From Chitinophagaceae bacterium (GTDB lineage: Bacteria > Bacteroidota > Bacteroidia > Chitinophagales > Chitinophagaceae), in the NCBI GenBank assembly GCA_017307755.1, contig JAFKGQ010000013.1, positions 62,001-126,000 of the forward strand: 64,000 nucleotides of DNA, given 5' to 3'. The position numbers and the translations under genes were made by a program. Of the stretch, positions 54,398 to 63,983 are shown piece after piece. Positions within the stretch are counted from its first letter, which is position 1; the number at the start of each line of letters is the position of its first letter. Under the pieces are notes generated by a model, which saw only the letters and a list, made by a program, of their open reading frames with translations, made no database searches and was not told the origin of the DNA.

Positions 54398-57300
54398 TTA
54401 GAAACCTACGTTTAAGCCAAAGAGGAATGAACGGGGTTGTACATAGGCGCCGCGGTCGATGCCATAGGCGGAGCCTGAACCTGTATCGGGGCTGACGCCT
54501 ATCTCCGGATCATACCCGCTGTAGCCGTTGATATTGATCAGGTTTTCAGCCAACGCATATACACGCAGCCTTTGTATACCCCATTTGTTGACCAGGGTTT
54601 TCGGGAGCGTATACCCCAGTTGGATGGTCCTGAATTTGAAGAAGGTACCGTTCTCCAGGTAAAAGCTGCTCATTTTGCTGAAATTGCCATTTGGATCGCC
54701 GTCTACCAGCCGTGGTACTTTGGTATTGGTATGCGTCGGTGTCCAGGCATCCAGGTATTTGGTGGTATAGTTGGAGGCGGTAATATCCAGTCTTCTGTAC
54801 CCCTGGAAGATCTTGTTGCCGCCGGAGCCGCTGCCAAAGACGATGAAGTCGAAGTTCTTATAACCCAGGTTCAGCGTCAGGCCATAGCTCATTGTCGGGT
54901 TGGGATTGCCCAGGTAGACACGGTCATTATCGTCGATGGATTCGTCGTTGTTAATATTAGCATATTTCGTATCCCCCGGTCTTGCTTTTGGCTGCAATAC
55001 GGTACCCTTTGGTCCTTTGTAATTATTGACCTCGTCCTGTGTCTGGAAGATCCCGATGGCCTGGCGGCCGTAAAACCGTCCATAGGCCTGGCCCAGGGCT
55101 GTCCTGTTGATAGCGCCCAGGTTCTGGAAGCTGGAGCTGTTGTTGGGATCTTCGATAAACGTCTGTCCGGGCAGCATTTTTGTGATCTTATTTTTGTAGA
55201 AAGAGATATTGCCGTTGACGGCCAGACTCAGCTCGCCAATCTTTTTCTTATATCCTGCCTCGATCTCCAGACCCGTATTTTCCATGTCGTCATAGTTCTG
55301 GAAGAAGCTGCCGTAGTAGCCGGCATAACCGGGTATGACTGGATTTTGAAGGATACCTGTCGTCTTCTTTTTATACACATCCACTGTCAGGGTTAACGTA
55401 TTGAAGAGCACGGCATCCACGCCGATGTCCGTCGTACGGGTTTCTTCCCATTTCAGATTCGGATTGCCGGGAGCCAGCGGGCTATATCCGACAGTCAGGT
55501 TGTCCCCCGAGCCGAATGTATAGTTACGCTGTGCGCCGGAGCCGATGATATCCACAAAAGCAAAAGGCGGGAGAAGGTCGTTACCCGTTACGCCGTAGCT
55601 GGCGCGGATCTTCAGGTTGCTAAGTACGTTGCTCTGCGGGAAGAAGTTCTCCAGTGTCGGCACCCAGCCCACCGATACGGAAGGAAAGTAGCCGAATTTA
55701 TTGTTGGCGCCAAAGTTGGAAGACCCGTCCCTGCGGACAAGGGCGGTCAACAAGTATTTTTCAGCATAGTTGTATTGTATACGGCCAAAGAGGGAGTTGA
55801 CCCGGTGATCCGTGCCATCGGAGCCGCTGCTGCTCGTCCTGTCGGATGGCAAGGCATTGTAAATAAAGGATGCCTGGTCGAAATTGGTCGCGGGGATGTT
55901 GTTGTACTGTATCGTTGCACCTCTTGCATTGCCATCCTTGTACTCACCCCAGCCGCCCAGCAAGGTGACATTGTGCTGACCAAAGAGTTTGTTATAGGAG
56001 ATGGTGTTCTCTACGTTCCAGTTGACGAGCCAGTTCTCCACCCGTTTGAGGTTGTTGGGACCGCCAGTATTGGAAGCATTGTAATAGACAGTAGGTGTAA
56101 ACGTCTCAGAACCAAAGAAAGCCACCTTGGTGCCAAAGGAAGAGTGGATAACGAGCCCTTTTACAGGCGTGATATCCAGGAAAGCATTGCCCACAATGTT
56201 ATGATCCCAGTTATAATTGCCCTTGCTGTTCTGGATGAAGGCCGCAGGGTTCTTTGTTTCGTTGGCTACATAGGGAGATACGGCATAGTATCTGCCCAGT
56301 GGATCCCTGGTTACGGTAGGGCGATATTTAGCCGCAGGAAGGAATGCTGCCTGTGCAACCGTATCCGCAACGATCACGGGTGTGACGGGGTCCAGGTTGA
56401 GGGCATTGCTGACGATGCCGCTGAACTCACGGTTGGTTTCCCCTACACCCGAGCTGATACTGTGGCTGTAACCCATGTTCTCGCCAAAGCTGATGAATTT
56501 GGCGGGCTTGAACTGGCTGTTGACCCGGAAATTCATCCGTTTCCATTTGGCGATGGGGGATGCGACTACACCCTTGATATCGGTGTAGCCAAAAGATGTA
56601 AAGAACGAGGATTTATCAGTGCCGCCGCTGACGTTGAATTCATGGCTCATCTTGGGTGCGCTGTAGTCAAAGATGATTTTTTGCCAGTCAGTGCCTTTGC
56701 CCAGAGAAGCAGGGTCGGCAAAGGGCACAGGCTTAGGTGTTGATGTAAATTCATTGCCGTTGGCCACCGACATATTCCGCATGGTGGCGTACTGGGTGGC
56801 ATCCGCCAGTTTGAGTTTTTTCTCAGGCCGCTGTATGCCATAATATCCCGAATAGTTGATGTTGAGCCTTCCATTCTTGCCTTTTTTCGTGGTCACCAGG
56901 ATAACGCCGGCGGCGGCCCTGGTACCATAGATGGCGGCGGACGCCCCATCCTTCAACACTTCGATGGACTCGATATCGTCCTGGTTGAGATAGCTGATGC
57001 CTCCATTGTCAACGACGACCCCGTCCACGACCCAGAGAGGATCGTTCTTGGGATTGGCGCCGTATTTTGAAGCATCGCCGGAAGTGGCGCCGATGGAGGT
57101 AAAACCCCTCAACCTTACAGTCGAGGCAGCCCCCGGCTGGCCTGACACCGAGGAAATGGTTAGGCCCGAAGTACGGCCCTGCAAGGACTGCTCGATCCTT
57201 GTCACGGGCTGTTCGGCAAGATCGGAGGCCCGTACGCTGGAAATAGCGCCGGTAACCACGCTCTTCTTTTGCGTACCATAACCCACGACCACTACTTCAT

Positions 57301-57622
57301 CCATTTTGGCGCCACTCCCCTGCTCCAACTGGATAGTAATGGTCCCCGAAGAAGGAATACTTACCTCCTGGGCGGCCATGCCTACAAAGGAAATAGATAA
57401 ATTATTGGCTGATGCAGGAACGCTCAGCCTGAAATTGCCATTGTTATCCGTGGTCGTCGCCACCCTTGTCCCCTTTACGGAGACGGTGGCTCCCGCCAAC
57501 GGCTGCCCACCCACTTTGGAGGTAACTGTCCCTGTTACTGTCCTGTTTTGTGCCCGGGCGATTGAAAAGAATAGGAGAAAAAAAAGCAGTACTCGAATGC
57601 GTAGCAGAAAATTTGCTTTCAT
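54398..57622 (-). CDS. SusC/RagA-type TonB-linked outer-membrane importer
   Basis: The signal peptide and CarboxypepD-regulatory-like domain (about 25-110: VTGTVTSKVGGQPLAGATVS) are followed by the SusC signature MDEVVVVGYGTQKKSVVTGA. A plug follows (STVRLRGFTS, VLKDGASAAIYGTRAAAGVI), then a 22-strand barrel ending RSFLFGLNVGF. The 1074 residues are normal. It transports oligosaccharides or other ligands with SusD. No FecR/sigma pair precedes it, so the propeller-LuxR protein encoded in the same set is the likely regulator. The 177-base upstream gap probably holds the promoter. Confidence 0.92.
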   Translation of the reverse strand: MKANFLLRIRVLLFFLLFFSIARAQNRTVTGTVTSKVGGQPLAGATVSVKGTRVATTTDNNGNFRLSVPASANNLSISFVGMAAQEVSIPSSGTITIQLEQGSGAKMDEVVVVGYGTQKKSVVTGAISSVRASDLAEQPVTRIEQSLQGRTSGLTISSVSGQPGAASTVRLRGFTSIGATSGDASKYGANPKNDPLWVVDGVVVDNGGISYLNQDDIESIEVLKDGASAAIYGTRAAAGVILVTTKKGKNGRLNINYSGYYGIQRPEKKLKLADATQYATMRNMSVANGNEFTSTPKPVPFADPASLGKGTDWQKIIFDYSAPKMSHEFNVSGGTDKSSFFTSFGYTDIKGVVASPIAKWKRMNFRVNSQFKPAKFISFGENMGYSHSISSGVGETNREFSGIVSNALNLDPVTPVIVADTVAQAAFLPAAKYRPTVTRDPLGRYYAVSPYVANETKNPAAFIQNSKGNYNWDHNIVGNAFLDITPVKGLVIHSSFGTKVAFFGSETFTPTVYYNASNTGGPNNLKRVENWLVNWNVENTISYNKLFGQHNVTLLGGWGEYKDGNARGATIQYNNIPATNFDQASFIYNALPSDRTSSSGSDGTDHRVNSLFGRIQYNYAEKYLLTALVRRDGSSNFGANNKFGYFPSVSVGWVPTLENFFPQSNVLSNLKIRASYGVTGNDLLPPFAFVDIIGSGAQRNYTFGSGDNLTVGYSPLAPGNPNLKWEETRTTDIGVDAVLFNTLTLTVDVYKKKTTGILQNPVIPGYAGYYGSFFQNYDDMENTGLEIEAGYKKKIGELSLAVNGNISFYKNKITKMLPGQTFIEDPNNSSSFQNLGAINRTALGQAYGRFYGRQAIGIFQTQDEVNNYKGPKGTVLQPKARPGDTKYANINNDESIDDNDRVYLGNPNPTMSYGLTLNLGYKNFDFIVFGSGSGGNKIFQGYRRLDITASNYTTKYLDAWTPTHTNTKVPRLVDGDPNGNFSKMSSFYLENGTFFKFRTIQLGYTLPKTLVNKWGIQRLRVYALAENLININGYSGYDPEIGVSPDTGSGSAYGIDRGAYVQPRSFLFGLNVGF

Positions 57623-57799
57623 ACAACAAGCATTTAGTTCGGTTAGGTTAATTGATTTTAAGATCCGGTTAACTCACCGCCAAAGTATCTTCACGCAGTA
57701 CTTTTTCCAAGAGATGGACTACTGCATTGCTACGTCACGTGAAAAAAAGTCCGTGTAGGTTATTTAATTACAAAGTGTAGAGCATTTATTTCTATATGG

Positions 57800-58882
57800 T
57801 TATGCTCCCTGCACCGTGGTTTCTTTTTTCTTTAGCCAGGAGTTGAAGACGGTAAAGAACACGGCGAGAATGATGGCTCCCAGGAACATTCCGATAAAAC
57901 CCCAGGCTGCCAATCCCCCGATGACGCCCAGAAAGAGGACAAGGAAGGGTATTTTTCCTCCGCTGCGGGCAATCAGAATAGGCTTTAAAAAAGCATCGAT
58001 GACGAGCAGGGCTATACCATATATAATAAGGAAGATGGTCACGCCTGTATGTCCCTGTACGGCTGTCCAGATGATCAGGGGTATCCACACCAGTAATGGT
58101 CCGAGTTGTATCAGCACCAGGAAAAAGATCAGCGCTGCCAGGATGAGGGAGAAGGAGATCCCGGCAATGACGAGTCCTATCCAGGAAATGATGGCGGCTA
58201 TCAGGGCCGTACCCATAACCCCGATGGCGACGCTTCTGATGGCCTGTGTGGTGGCTCCCAGCAACAAGAGCCCGTCCCGCCGGCCCAGGAGATACTGTAT
58301 TGTCAACTTGATCGGGTTCAATATTTTATCGCCGGATACGAGAAAGAATGCAGAAATAATGATCGCCAGGATAAATTGTATAATGGCGCCGATCACTCCT
58401 ACCCCGCTGGTCAATATATGACGCAGAGCCATCCTCACCTGGACTTCGTTTCGTATCAGGACTTCTTTGGGGCTGTTCTGCAATTGCCGCCAAAAAGAGG
58501 TGATATCCTCTCCTATAAGGGGTATCCCGGATACCCAGGCTGGCAGAGGGGGAAGACCGTTAGTTTTTACCATTTCCATCCAGTGCAAAGCCTCCTTGAC
58601 ATGGTTCCTTATAGTGACGAAAATATAGAAAAGAGGTACTGCGATGACGGCAATGAGTAGGATAGAGTAAATAAAAGCCGCCAGCCTCCGTCTGTTACCC
58701 GTAAGACGGGTCAGCCATTCGAACGCACCGGCAAAAGATACAGAGAAAATGAGGGCAAAAGTGAGGACGCCAAAAAAGATCTTCAGGACATTATACAGTG
58801 CCAGCATCAGGATAAGCAATAACAGGAGCACCAGGACTGTCTCTATAATACTCCTTGGATCCCGTCTAATATATTTATCCAT
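57800..58882 (-). CDS. AI-2E family membrane permease
   Basis: The start at 58882 (MDKYIRRDPRSIIETVLVLL) gives the usual N-terminal pair of helices. The protein has about eight helices, with AIISWIGLVIAGISFSLILA, the conserved LIQLGPLLVWIPLIIW and a C-terminal GGLAAWGFIGMFLGAIILAV. The family includes TqsA-like exporters and antiporters; the substrate is unknown. It is divergent from the AsmA-like gene with 57 bases between starts. Confidence 0.85.
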   Translation of the reverse strand: MDKYIRRDPRSIIETVLVLLLLLILMLALYNVLKIFFGVLTFALIFSVSFAGAFEWLTRLTGNRRRLAAFIYSILLIAVIAVPLFYIFVTIRNHVKEALHWMEMVKTNGLPPLPAWVSGIPLIGEDITSFWRQLQNSPKEVLIRNEVQVRMALRHILTSGVGVIGAIIQFILAIIISAFFLVSGDKILNPIKLTIQYLLGRRDGLLLLGATTQAIRSVAIGVMGTALIAAIISWIGLVIAGISFSLILAALIFFLVLIQLGPLLVWIPLIIWTAVQGHTGVTIFLIIYGIALLVIDAFLKPILIARSGGKIPFLVLFLGVIGGLAAWGFIGMFLGAIILAVFFTVFNSWLKKKETTVQGA

Positions 58883-58939
58883 AAATAAGCCGATTCCAGC
58901 TAAAGTTAATATAAATTTATAGCTAAGCATCTGTGTGAA

Positions 58940-61900
58940 TTGAAAAAGCGCCTTTTTCTACTGGTCATCCTCCCCGTCCTCAGTTTGATCGTGACGGGCG
59001 GCGTATTGTATTTCTTTCTCGTCTACAGGCTAAAGGATAGCATAAATTTTATCATAAACAAGGAATCGGGCGGCAGGTATGCTTTTGACGCCAGCGAGGC
59101 TTCGCTTTCCATATGGGACAAACACCTCTCGCTAAAAAACTCGGTGCTGTATTGTAAAGACTCTGCGGGCATCGATGCTTACTATAAGGTGCAGATCCCC
59201 GGGATCTATTTCTCCATCACTTCCTGGCGGCAGCTCCTTTTTCATAAAAAGCTCATCGTAGACAGCCTGGCCATTACCCGGCCGGATATTTATATAAATG
59301 TCCAAAAGGCGGACATCAGGAGATCTCCTGTCAATTTCCAGGCCGCTGACATCTTAACCTGTCTGGAGAAAGCCCTCTCGCATTTTAATATCCATAAGTT
59401 CTCGTTAACAGATGCGGCATTTACTTATCAGCAGCCCGGCGCCACCGCCCCCCTGCACGGGGACCATATCAACCTGGCTGTTTCCAATTTCACCGTGATC
59501 AATAACGAGGACAGTCATCTGCTGGGTTCTGACAAAATTTCGGTGCTGCTGGGGCAACAGCATTGGGTATTGCCCGATGGGCGGCATGAGATCGGCTTTT
59601 CCAGGATGACCTTTGACAGTAAAGGTCAGCGTTTCGAGCTGGACTCTTTTTATTTCCGCGGGAAGGCCGATACAGGCGTAGGGGAGATCAGGCTGTATGC
59701 AGATAAATTCTTTTTTAATTCCCGCCATCTTCCCGCCATTTATCAGAAAGACCAGCTCCTGCTGGACACCTTGATCTGTGAAGGGCCTGTCCTTACCATT
59801 CCCTCAGGCGCGGGTGCAGGCCAGAAGGATACTGTAGGGAAACCCCGGTTCAGGGGTGACCTTTTCAAATGGATCAATGTCGGGTTTATTGCCGTCACGG
59901 ATGGTCAGCTGTTATTACAGAACAAGGATGGCATTACTCAAAATACAGCCACCCGGAAAGCTAACCTGCATATTTATAATCTTGGGATCGACCCCGCCAA
60001 AAATCCATCCATCAGCACGGACAGTATCCTGCTGAATTTAAAGAATATTGAATTCGTCACGCCGGATAGTCTGTACAAGCTTTCCATCGATGAATTTGCT
60101 TTTCTAAAAAACAACGCCATTTTTAGGAATGCTCAATTTGGGCCTGTCCGGCCGCAGGACAAACAGGTGACCTTTACCGCACCGTCCCTGCTGTTGAAAG
60201 ACATAAGCATTGTAGATCTTATGCAGGGGAAATTAAAAGCATCCGGCGCAGAATTGAGACAGCCGCGGATAGTCCTGTCTACCTCCTCTCCTGCGCCTGT
60301 CAAAAAAAATACGTTATTCTACCAGACATTACACCATATAAGCGGTATCATAAATACAAGGGATCTCCACCTATTGGACGGCGCACTCAGCTTTAGACAT
60401 GGCGGGACCGTCCCCATTAGTGCGGATGCGGAACACTTCGATCTTCATATCCTGCTCAACAAGCTCTTTATAAGTGATTCGCTGGCGGACATCAAGCATG
60501 CTATTTCCGCCTCACGTGTCGGCAGGTTCGGATTGCAGTCGGAAGGACTGACCATACAGGCAAATGATTTTACATTCGACGGGACGCATGCGCATAGCCA
60601 GGGCAGACAATTGGATATCAGGACAGCGGGCGGCCTGGTGCTAAAAGGCGAGGATATCAGCTGGGACTTTTTTGATTGGGACCTTTTTCAACGAAACAAG
60701 TCCATACAGATTGAAGCCGCACATGCAGGCAGGCTGAACATCCATGTCGAACATTCGTCATCCGATGCACATAACAAACAACCCCCAACTTCTCCTCTCC
60801 CCATCATCAACGAACACCCACCCCGCCCCCTCCCCATCATCAACATAGGACGGTTGACGGTAAACGAGATCCTCTTTGACGGCAGCGTGCCCAACGGCCG
60901 GCTAGGCTTCACCATTACGGACCTGCAGGCAGACAGTTTCCGCACCGTCCCGCGATCTTCAATACCCCCTGAAGGGACATTATCTTCAGGACAAACGCCG
61001 GCCGGTGATTTCAACTGGAGCCGGTTGAAAATGAATGGCAGCCACCTCGCTATGGAAGGCAAAAAAGGGCAGGTCCTCGTAAAGCAGCTGAACTTCGATA
61101 GTAACAGGGAATTGATAATAAAAGGGGTTGAATTCGAATCCCGCAGCGACGCTGGTCATACAAAACTTTCCCTACCACAACTACGTATCAGCACTGCCTG
61201 GCATTCCAGCGACCTCAGCGGGCTGACCATCGCCTCCCTGGTTGCTGACGACATGAGGTTTGCTTTCTCAGGATCAGGTCCGGGTTCAGGGCCGCATTCC
61301 GGATCACCCGTAAAAGACACCGTCCTGGTGACGACCGGCGGCGCCATCCGGGCAGACAATATAAGTCCATGGAGAGGTGGTATAAAATATGATTCACTGC
61401 GACTCGATCTCAAACATACACAGGCGAGAAAAGGTCCGTTACAGCTACATATACCCGCCTCCTCTCTCCAATTATCCGATGGCCATCTCACCTTTCAAAC
61501 ATCCAACGGCCATCCCACCCTCCGGCCGGCGGAACACCTTTCCCGTCTTCTTTTCGCCTGGAACGATATGGGGCTTACCTACAATAAGGACAGTGTTTCC
61601 CTCACCACAGACGGCTTATCAGGCTCTTTCAAAAAGGACGCTCTCCGGCTGTCGTCCGGGGCTTCCATCGGCTGGCAACAAGCGGTTGTGGGTACCACGA
61701 TCACAAAGGGCGAAGTGCATTATAAAGGGAAGAAGATCACTGCCGATGCAAAAGGATTTTCTTTTGATCCCCTCGACCAGGCGCTGTCTGTAAAAAATTT
61801 TAGCGTGCTGCCCAATGCCGGCCGGGAAGAAACCTTTAGCCAGGCACAGTGGCAGGGGGACTATATAACTATCAAGGGCAGCCTGCTGACGCTTGCGGGT

Positions 61901-62725
61901 ATCCGGTGGAGGCATGATTCCCTGCTCAATGTGGATAGGCTGATACTCGATGGCATCAACCTCGAGGCTTCCAGGGACAAGCGGATGCCATTCAGACATG
62001 GTATAGAAAAACCGATGCCGACCAGACTGATCAATACGATCCCCTTCGCCGTGAGGGTGGACACCATCCACATCCGCAACAGCCATGTGACATACAACGA
62101 ACTGTCGGTCCTTACCCATCAATGGAGCTCGATACCTATTCGGGATATCAATGGCTATCTGGTACACATAGGCAACCGGGATAATCTTCAGGATACCCTG
62201 GGGCTGTTGGTAACCGCCCGCTTATTCGATGGCAACATCCGTCATTTTGCTTATAAGGAATTCTATGGGGACTCTCTGTCCGCCTTTGCAGCCAGCAGCT
62301 ACTTCTCGCCTTTAGATCTTACACAATTCTCCCGGGTGTCTGTACCCGCTGCGGCCGTCCGTGTCACCAGGGGACGCGCCGATACAGTCTTTTCCTCCTG
62401 GGCAGGGAATAAATATGCCACTTATGGAACCATGAATTTTTATTACAACGACCTGAGGGTACAGGTATTGAATAAAAAGGATATCCATAAAGGGGGATTG
62501 CTTCCCGCACTGGAGACATGGCTGGCCAATCTTATCTTACCCGCCAGGCGGCAGCGATCTTCCGCCATCTTTGTACAACGGGATAGGGAGAAATTCGTTT
62601 TTAATTACTGGGTAAAGGCGCAGGCCAGCGGTGTTCTTACCACTGTCGGTATTAAGAAGAGCAAAAAATACCGGAAATTGTACCAGCAGACGCACAAGCA
62701 ATATTCTTTGCCTGCGCGGCCATAA
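58940..62725 (+). CDS. Giant AsmA-like envelope protein
   Basis: The only usable start in frame is TTG at 58940, giving MKKRLFLLVILPVLSLIVTG, a signal-anchor; an in-frame stop lies 11 codons upstream. The remaining 1,220 residues form long beta-rich repeats with DSLAITRPDIYINVQ-type strands, as in AsmA/YhdP-like lipid-transfer bridges. A proline-rich stretch (about 612-635) has a short internal duplication of PLPIIN. A role in moving lipid or assembling the envelope is inferred from fold only. It converges with the SRPBCC gene, leaving three bases between stops. Confidence 0.68.
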   Translation: MKKRLFLLVILPVLSLIVTGGVLYFFLVYRLKDSINFIINKESGGRYAFDASEASLSIWDKHLSLKNSVLYCKDSAGIDAYYKVQIPGIYFSITSWRQLLFHKKLIVDSLAITRPDIYINVQKADIRRSPVNFQAADILTCLEKALSHFNIHKFSLTDAAFTYQQPGATAPLHGDHINLAVSNFTVINNEDSHLLGSDKISVLLGQQHWVLPDGRHEIGFSRMTFDSKGQRFELDSFYFRGKADTGVGEIRLYADKFFFNSRHLPAIYQKDQLLLDTLICEGPVLTIPSGAGAGQKDTVGKPRFRGDLFKWINVGFIAVTDGQLLLQNKDGITQNTATRKANLHIYNLGIDPAKNPSISTDSILLNLKNIEFVTPDSLYKLSIDEFAFLKNNAIFRNAQFGPVRPQDKQVTFTAPSLLLKDISIVDLMQGKLKASGAELRQPRIVLSTSSPAPVKKNTLFYQTLHHISGIINTRDLHLLDGALSFRHGGTVPISADAEHFDLHILLNKLFISDSLADIKHAISASRVGRFGLQSEGLTIQANDFTFDGTHAHSQGRQLDIRTAGGLVLKGEDISWDFFDWDLFQRNKSIQIEAAHAGRLNIHVEHSSSDAHNKQPPTSPLPIINEHPPRPLPIINIGRLTVNEILFDGSVPNGRLGFTITDLQADSFRTVPRSSIPPEGTLSSGQTPAGDFNWSRLKMNGSHLAMEGKKGQVLVKQLNFDSNRELIIKGVEFESRSDAGHTKLSLPQLRISTAWHSSDLSGLTIASLVADDMRFAFSGSGPGSGPHSGSPVKDTVLVTTGGAIRADNISPWRGGIKYDSLRLDLKHTQARKGPLQLHIPASSLQLSDGHLTFQTSNGHPTLRPAEHLSRLLFAWNDMGLTYNKDSVSLTTDGLSGSFKKDALRLSSGASIGWQQAVVGTTITKGEVHYKGKKITADAKGFSFDPLDQALSVKNFSVLPNAGREETFSQAQWQGDYITIKGSLLTLAGIRWRHDSLLNVDRLILDGINLEASRDKRMPFRHGIEKPMPTRLINTIPFAVRVDTIHIRNSHVTYNELSVLTHQWSSIPIRDINGYLVHIGNRDNLQDTLGLLVTARLFDGNIRHFAYKEFYGDSLSAFAASSYFSPLDLTQFSRVSVPAAAVRVTRGRADTVFSSWAGNKYATYGTMNFYYNDLRVQVLNKKDIHKGGLLPALETWLANLILPARRQRSSAIFVQRDREKFVFNYWVKAQASGVLTTVGIKKSKKYRKLYQQTHKQYSLPARP

Positions 62726-62728
62726 TGT

Positions 62729-63178
62729 CTACTCCTGGGGGAGTCCTTTGTCTTCCGTCAGGAACTTGAACAGACTTTCCTTTATATGATAATTCCATCC
62801 CGTCTCGCAATTTTCATAACATTCCACGCCGGGTACCAATCCGACATGTATCATGTCGATCCGGGTTGAGCCGTTGACGGATGAGATCTCCCAAACGATC
62901 TCCGTACCATTCCATTCTTTTTTGTCCTGCTGCCAATGAAGGTTGCAATCCATCACCTGCCATACTATTTTTTTATTGGGGATCGCCTCCCCTATTTTAA
63001 AGATCACGAACGTTTCGCCAAAACGGACGGTAAAAGTATCACCTGTTCTTTCAGCGCTGCCTTCGAAGTTGACGGCCCACCAGTCGGAGACGCGGGCGAT
63101 CTTTTCAAAAGCCTCTTTCGCGGTTACATCCGCCGTAATACTACAATGGTAATCGCGAGCTAAGGTTTCCGTGTTCAT
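62729..63178 (-). CDS. SRPBCC/AHSA1-like domain protein
   Basis: The 149 residues form a helix-grip fold: the N-terminal HCSITADVTAKEAFEKIARV is followed by SDWWAVNFEGSAERTGDTFT and ends with ETGWNYHIKESLFKFL. Members bind hydrophobic ligands or act as Hsp90 co-chaperone-like proteins. It follows the ArsR gene with a 4-base overlap, so it is last in a three-gene operon. Confidence 0.84.
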   Translation of the reverse strand: MNTETLARDYHCSITADVTAKEAFEKIARVSDWWAVNFEGSAERTGDTFTVRFGETFVIFKIGEAIPNKKIVWQVMDCNLHWQQDKKEWNGTEIVWEISSVNGSTRIDMIHVGLVPGVECYENCETGWNYHIKESLFKFLTEDKGLPQE

Positions 63179-63501
63179 TTTTTTGTTGTTTTATTGTTTA
63201 ATAATGAGTCCAGCTTTTTTAGCCTGTCTTTCCAGAAATTGTCGAAGTGATCTATCCAATCCTGCAGTTTGTCAAAGCCTTCCTGTCTCAATGTGCAATA
63301 TCTTTCCCGGCCGATGTCTTCTATCGAGATAAACCCTGTGTATTCCAGGATCTTTATGTGCTTCGAGACGGCGGGCCGGCTCATATCGAAATTTTCGGCC
63401 AGGGAATTGATGGTCAGACGGTCTCTGGAAAGCAGTCTCAATATCTCTCTTCTGCTGGGGTCGGCGATTGCCTGGAATGCGTCAAGCTGTTGTTGCGCCA
63501 T
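63175..63501 (-). CDS. ArsR-family winged-helix repressor
   Basis: The start at 63501 (MAQQQLDAFQAIADPSRREI) is the usual ArsR start. LTINSLAENFDMSRPAVSKHIKILEYTGFI is the helix-turn-helix, followed by the wing DIGRERYCTL. No metal-binding Cys pair (CxC) is seen, so it probably senses something other than arsenite. It overlaps the upstream SRPBCC gene by 20 bases. Two matching palindromes before the operon are likely its operators. Confidence 0.88.
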   Translation of the reverse strand: MAQQQLDAFQAIADPSRREILRLLSRDRLTINSLAENFDMSRPAVSKHIKILEYTGFISIEDIGRERYCTLRQEGFDKLQDWIDHFDNFWKDRLKKLDSLLNNKTTKK

Positions 63502-63934
63502 GTTTTGAGACGTTAATGAGATTATCAATTCTCTTTATGTGGCTGAGCCAGCCTTCGTTCATCAACGGGAAGATGGCGGAGTTCTCTATTTCCTTAAATC
63601 CGCTGTGGACCAGGGACAGTTCAGTACCATTGTCCTTTGGGATAAGGGTCCATACGACGATGGAGTCCAATGTGATCTCACCGTTGCCGGGACCGGTTTT
63701 CCAGGAGTAGGATAATCTTTTGTGAGGAACGACCTCCAAAACCTTGCAATAATTGATACCGTCGAAGCCGATCTCTTTTTTGGGCTTGGACCTGAACTGG
63801 AAATCGTGACCGACGATGGGTAGAAAATCGTTTGGCATTAGCCATTGCGCAATGAGCTCTGCAGTCGTCAGATATTCCCATACCACTTCGGGGTTGTGAG
63901 GGAAGAAAACGGTGTGCTGGATGCTTTTTGTCAT
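63482..63934 (-). CDS. SRPBCC/AHSA1-like domain protein, first gene of the ArsR operon
   Basis: The protein has 150 residues: HTVFFPHNPEVVWEYLTTAE, FRSKPKKEIGFDGINYCKVL and a C-terminal IFPLMNEGWLSHIKRIDNLI form the AHSA1 helix-grip fold. The ATG is six bases from the proximal palindrome. SRPBCC-ArsR pairs are common and the repressor usually controls them. The ligand is unknown. Confidence 0.85.
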   Translation of the reverse strand: MTKSIQHTVFFPHNPEVVWEYLTTAELIAQWLMPNDFLPIVGHDFQFRSKPKKEIGFDGINYCKVLEVVPHKRLSYSWKTGPGNGEITLDSIVVWTLIPKDNGTELSLVHSGFKEIENSAIFPLMNEGWLSHIKRIDNLINVSKHGATTA

Positions 63935-63939
63935 AATAA

Positions 63940-63955
63940 GTAACTTTAGAGTTAC
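63940..63955 (-). promoter_or_regulatory. Proximal operator palindrome of the SRPBCC-ArsR operon
   Basis: GTAACT-TTAG-AGTTAC is a perfect 6-base inverted repeat with a 4-base centre, immediately before the first ATG. Its arms are identical to those of the distal copy. Confidence 0.7.
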
Positions 63956-63967
63956 ATAAATATATAT

Positions 63968-63983
63968 GTAACTTCCGAGTTAC
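63968..63983 (-). promoter_or_regulatory. Distal operator palindrome of the SRPBCC-ArsR operon
   Basis: GTAACT-TCCG-AGTTAC repeats the same arms 28 bases from the proximal copy, centre to centre. The A/T-rich spacer (63956-63967) contains TATATTTA on the minus strand, close to the TAnnTTTG box. The promoter core would thus be clamped between two repressor sites. Confidence 0.68.

Noticed and set aside
54572..55396. 274-residue plus-strand open frame
   Set aside because: It is antisense to the SusC barrel region, with no start context or domain.
55775..56743. 322-residue plus-strand open frame
   Set aside because: It lies antisense inside SusC, which has full family motifs across the same bases.
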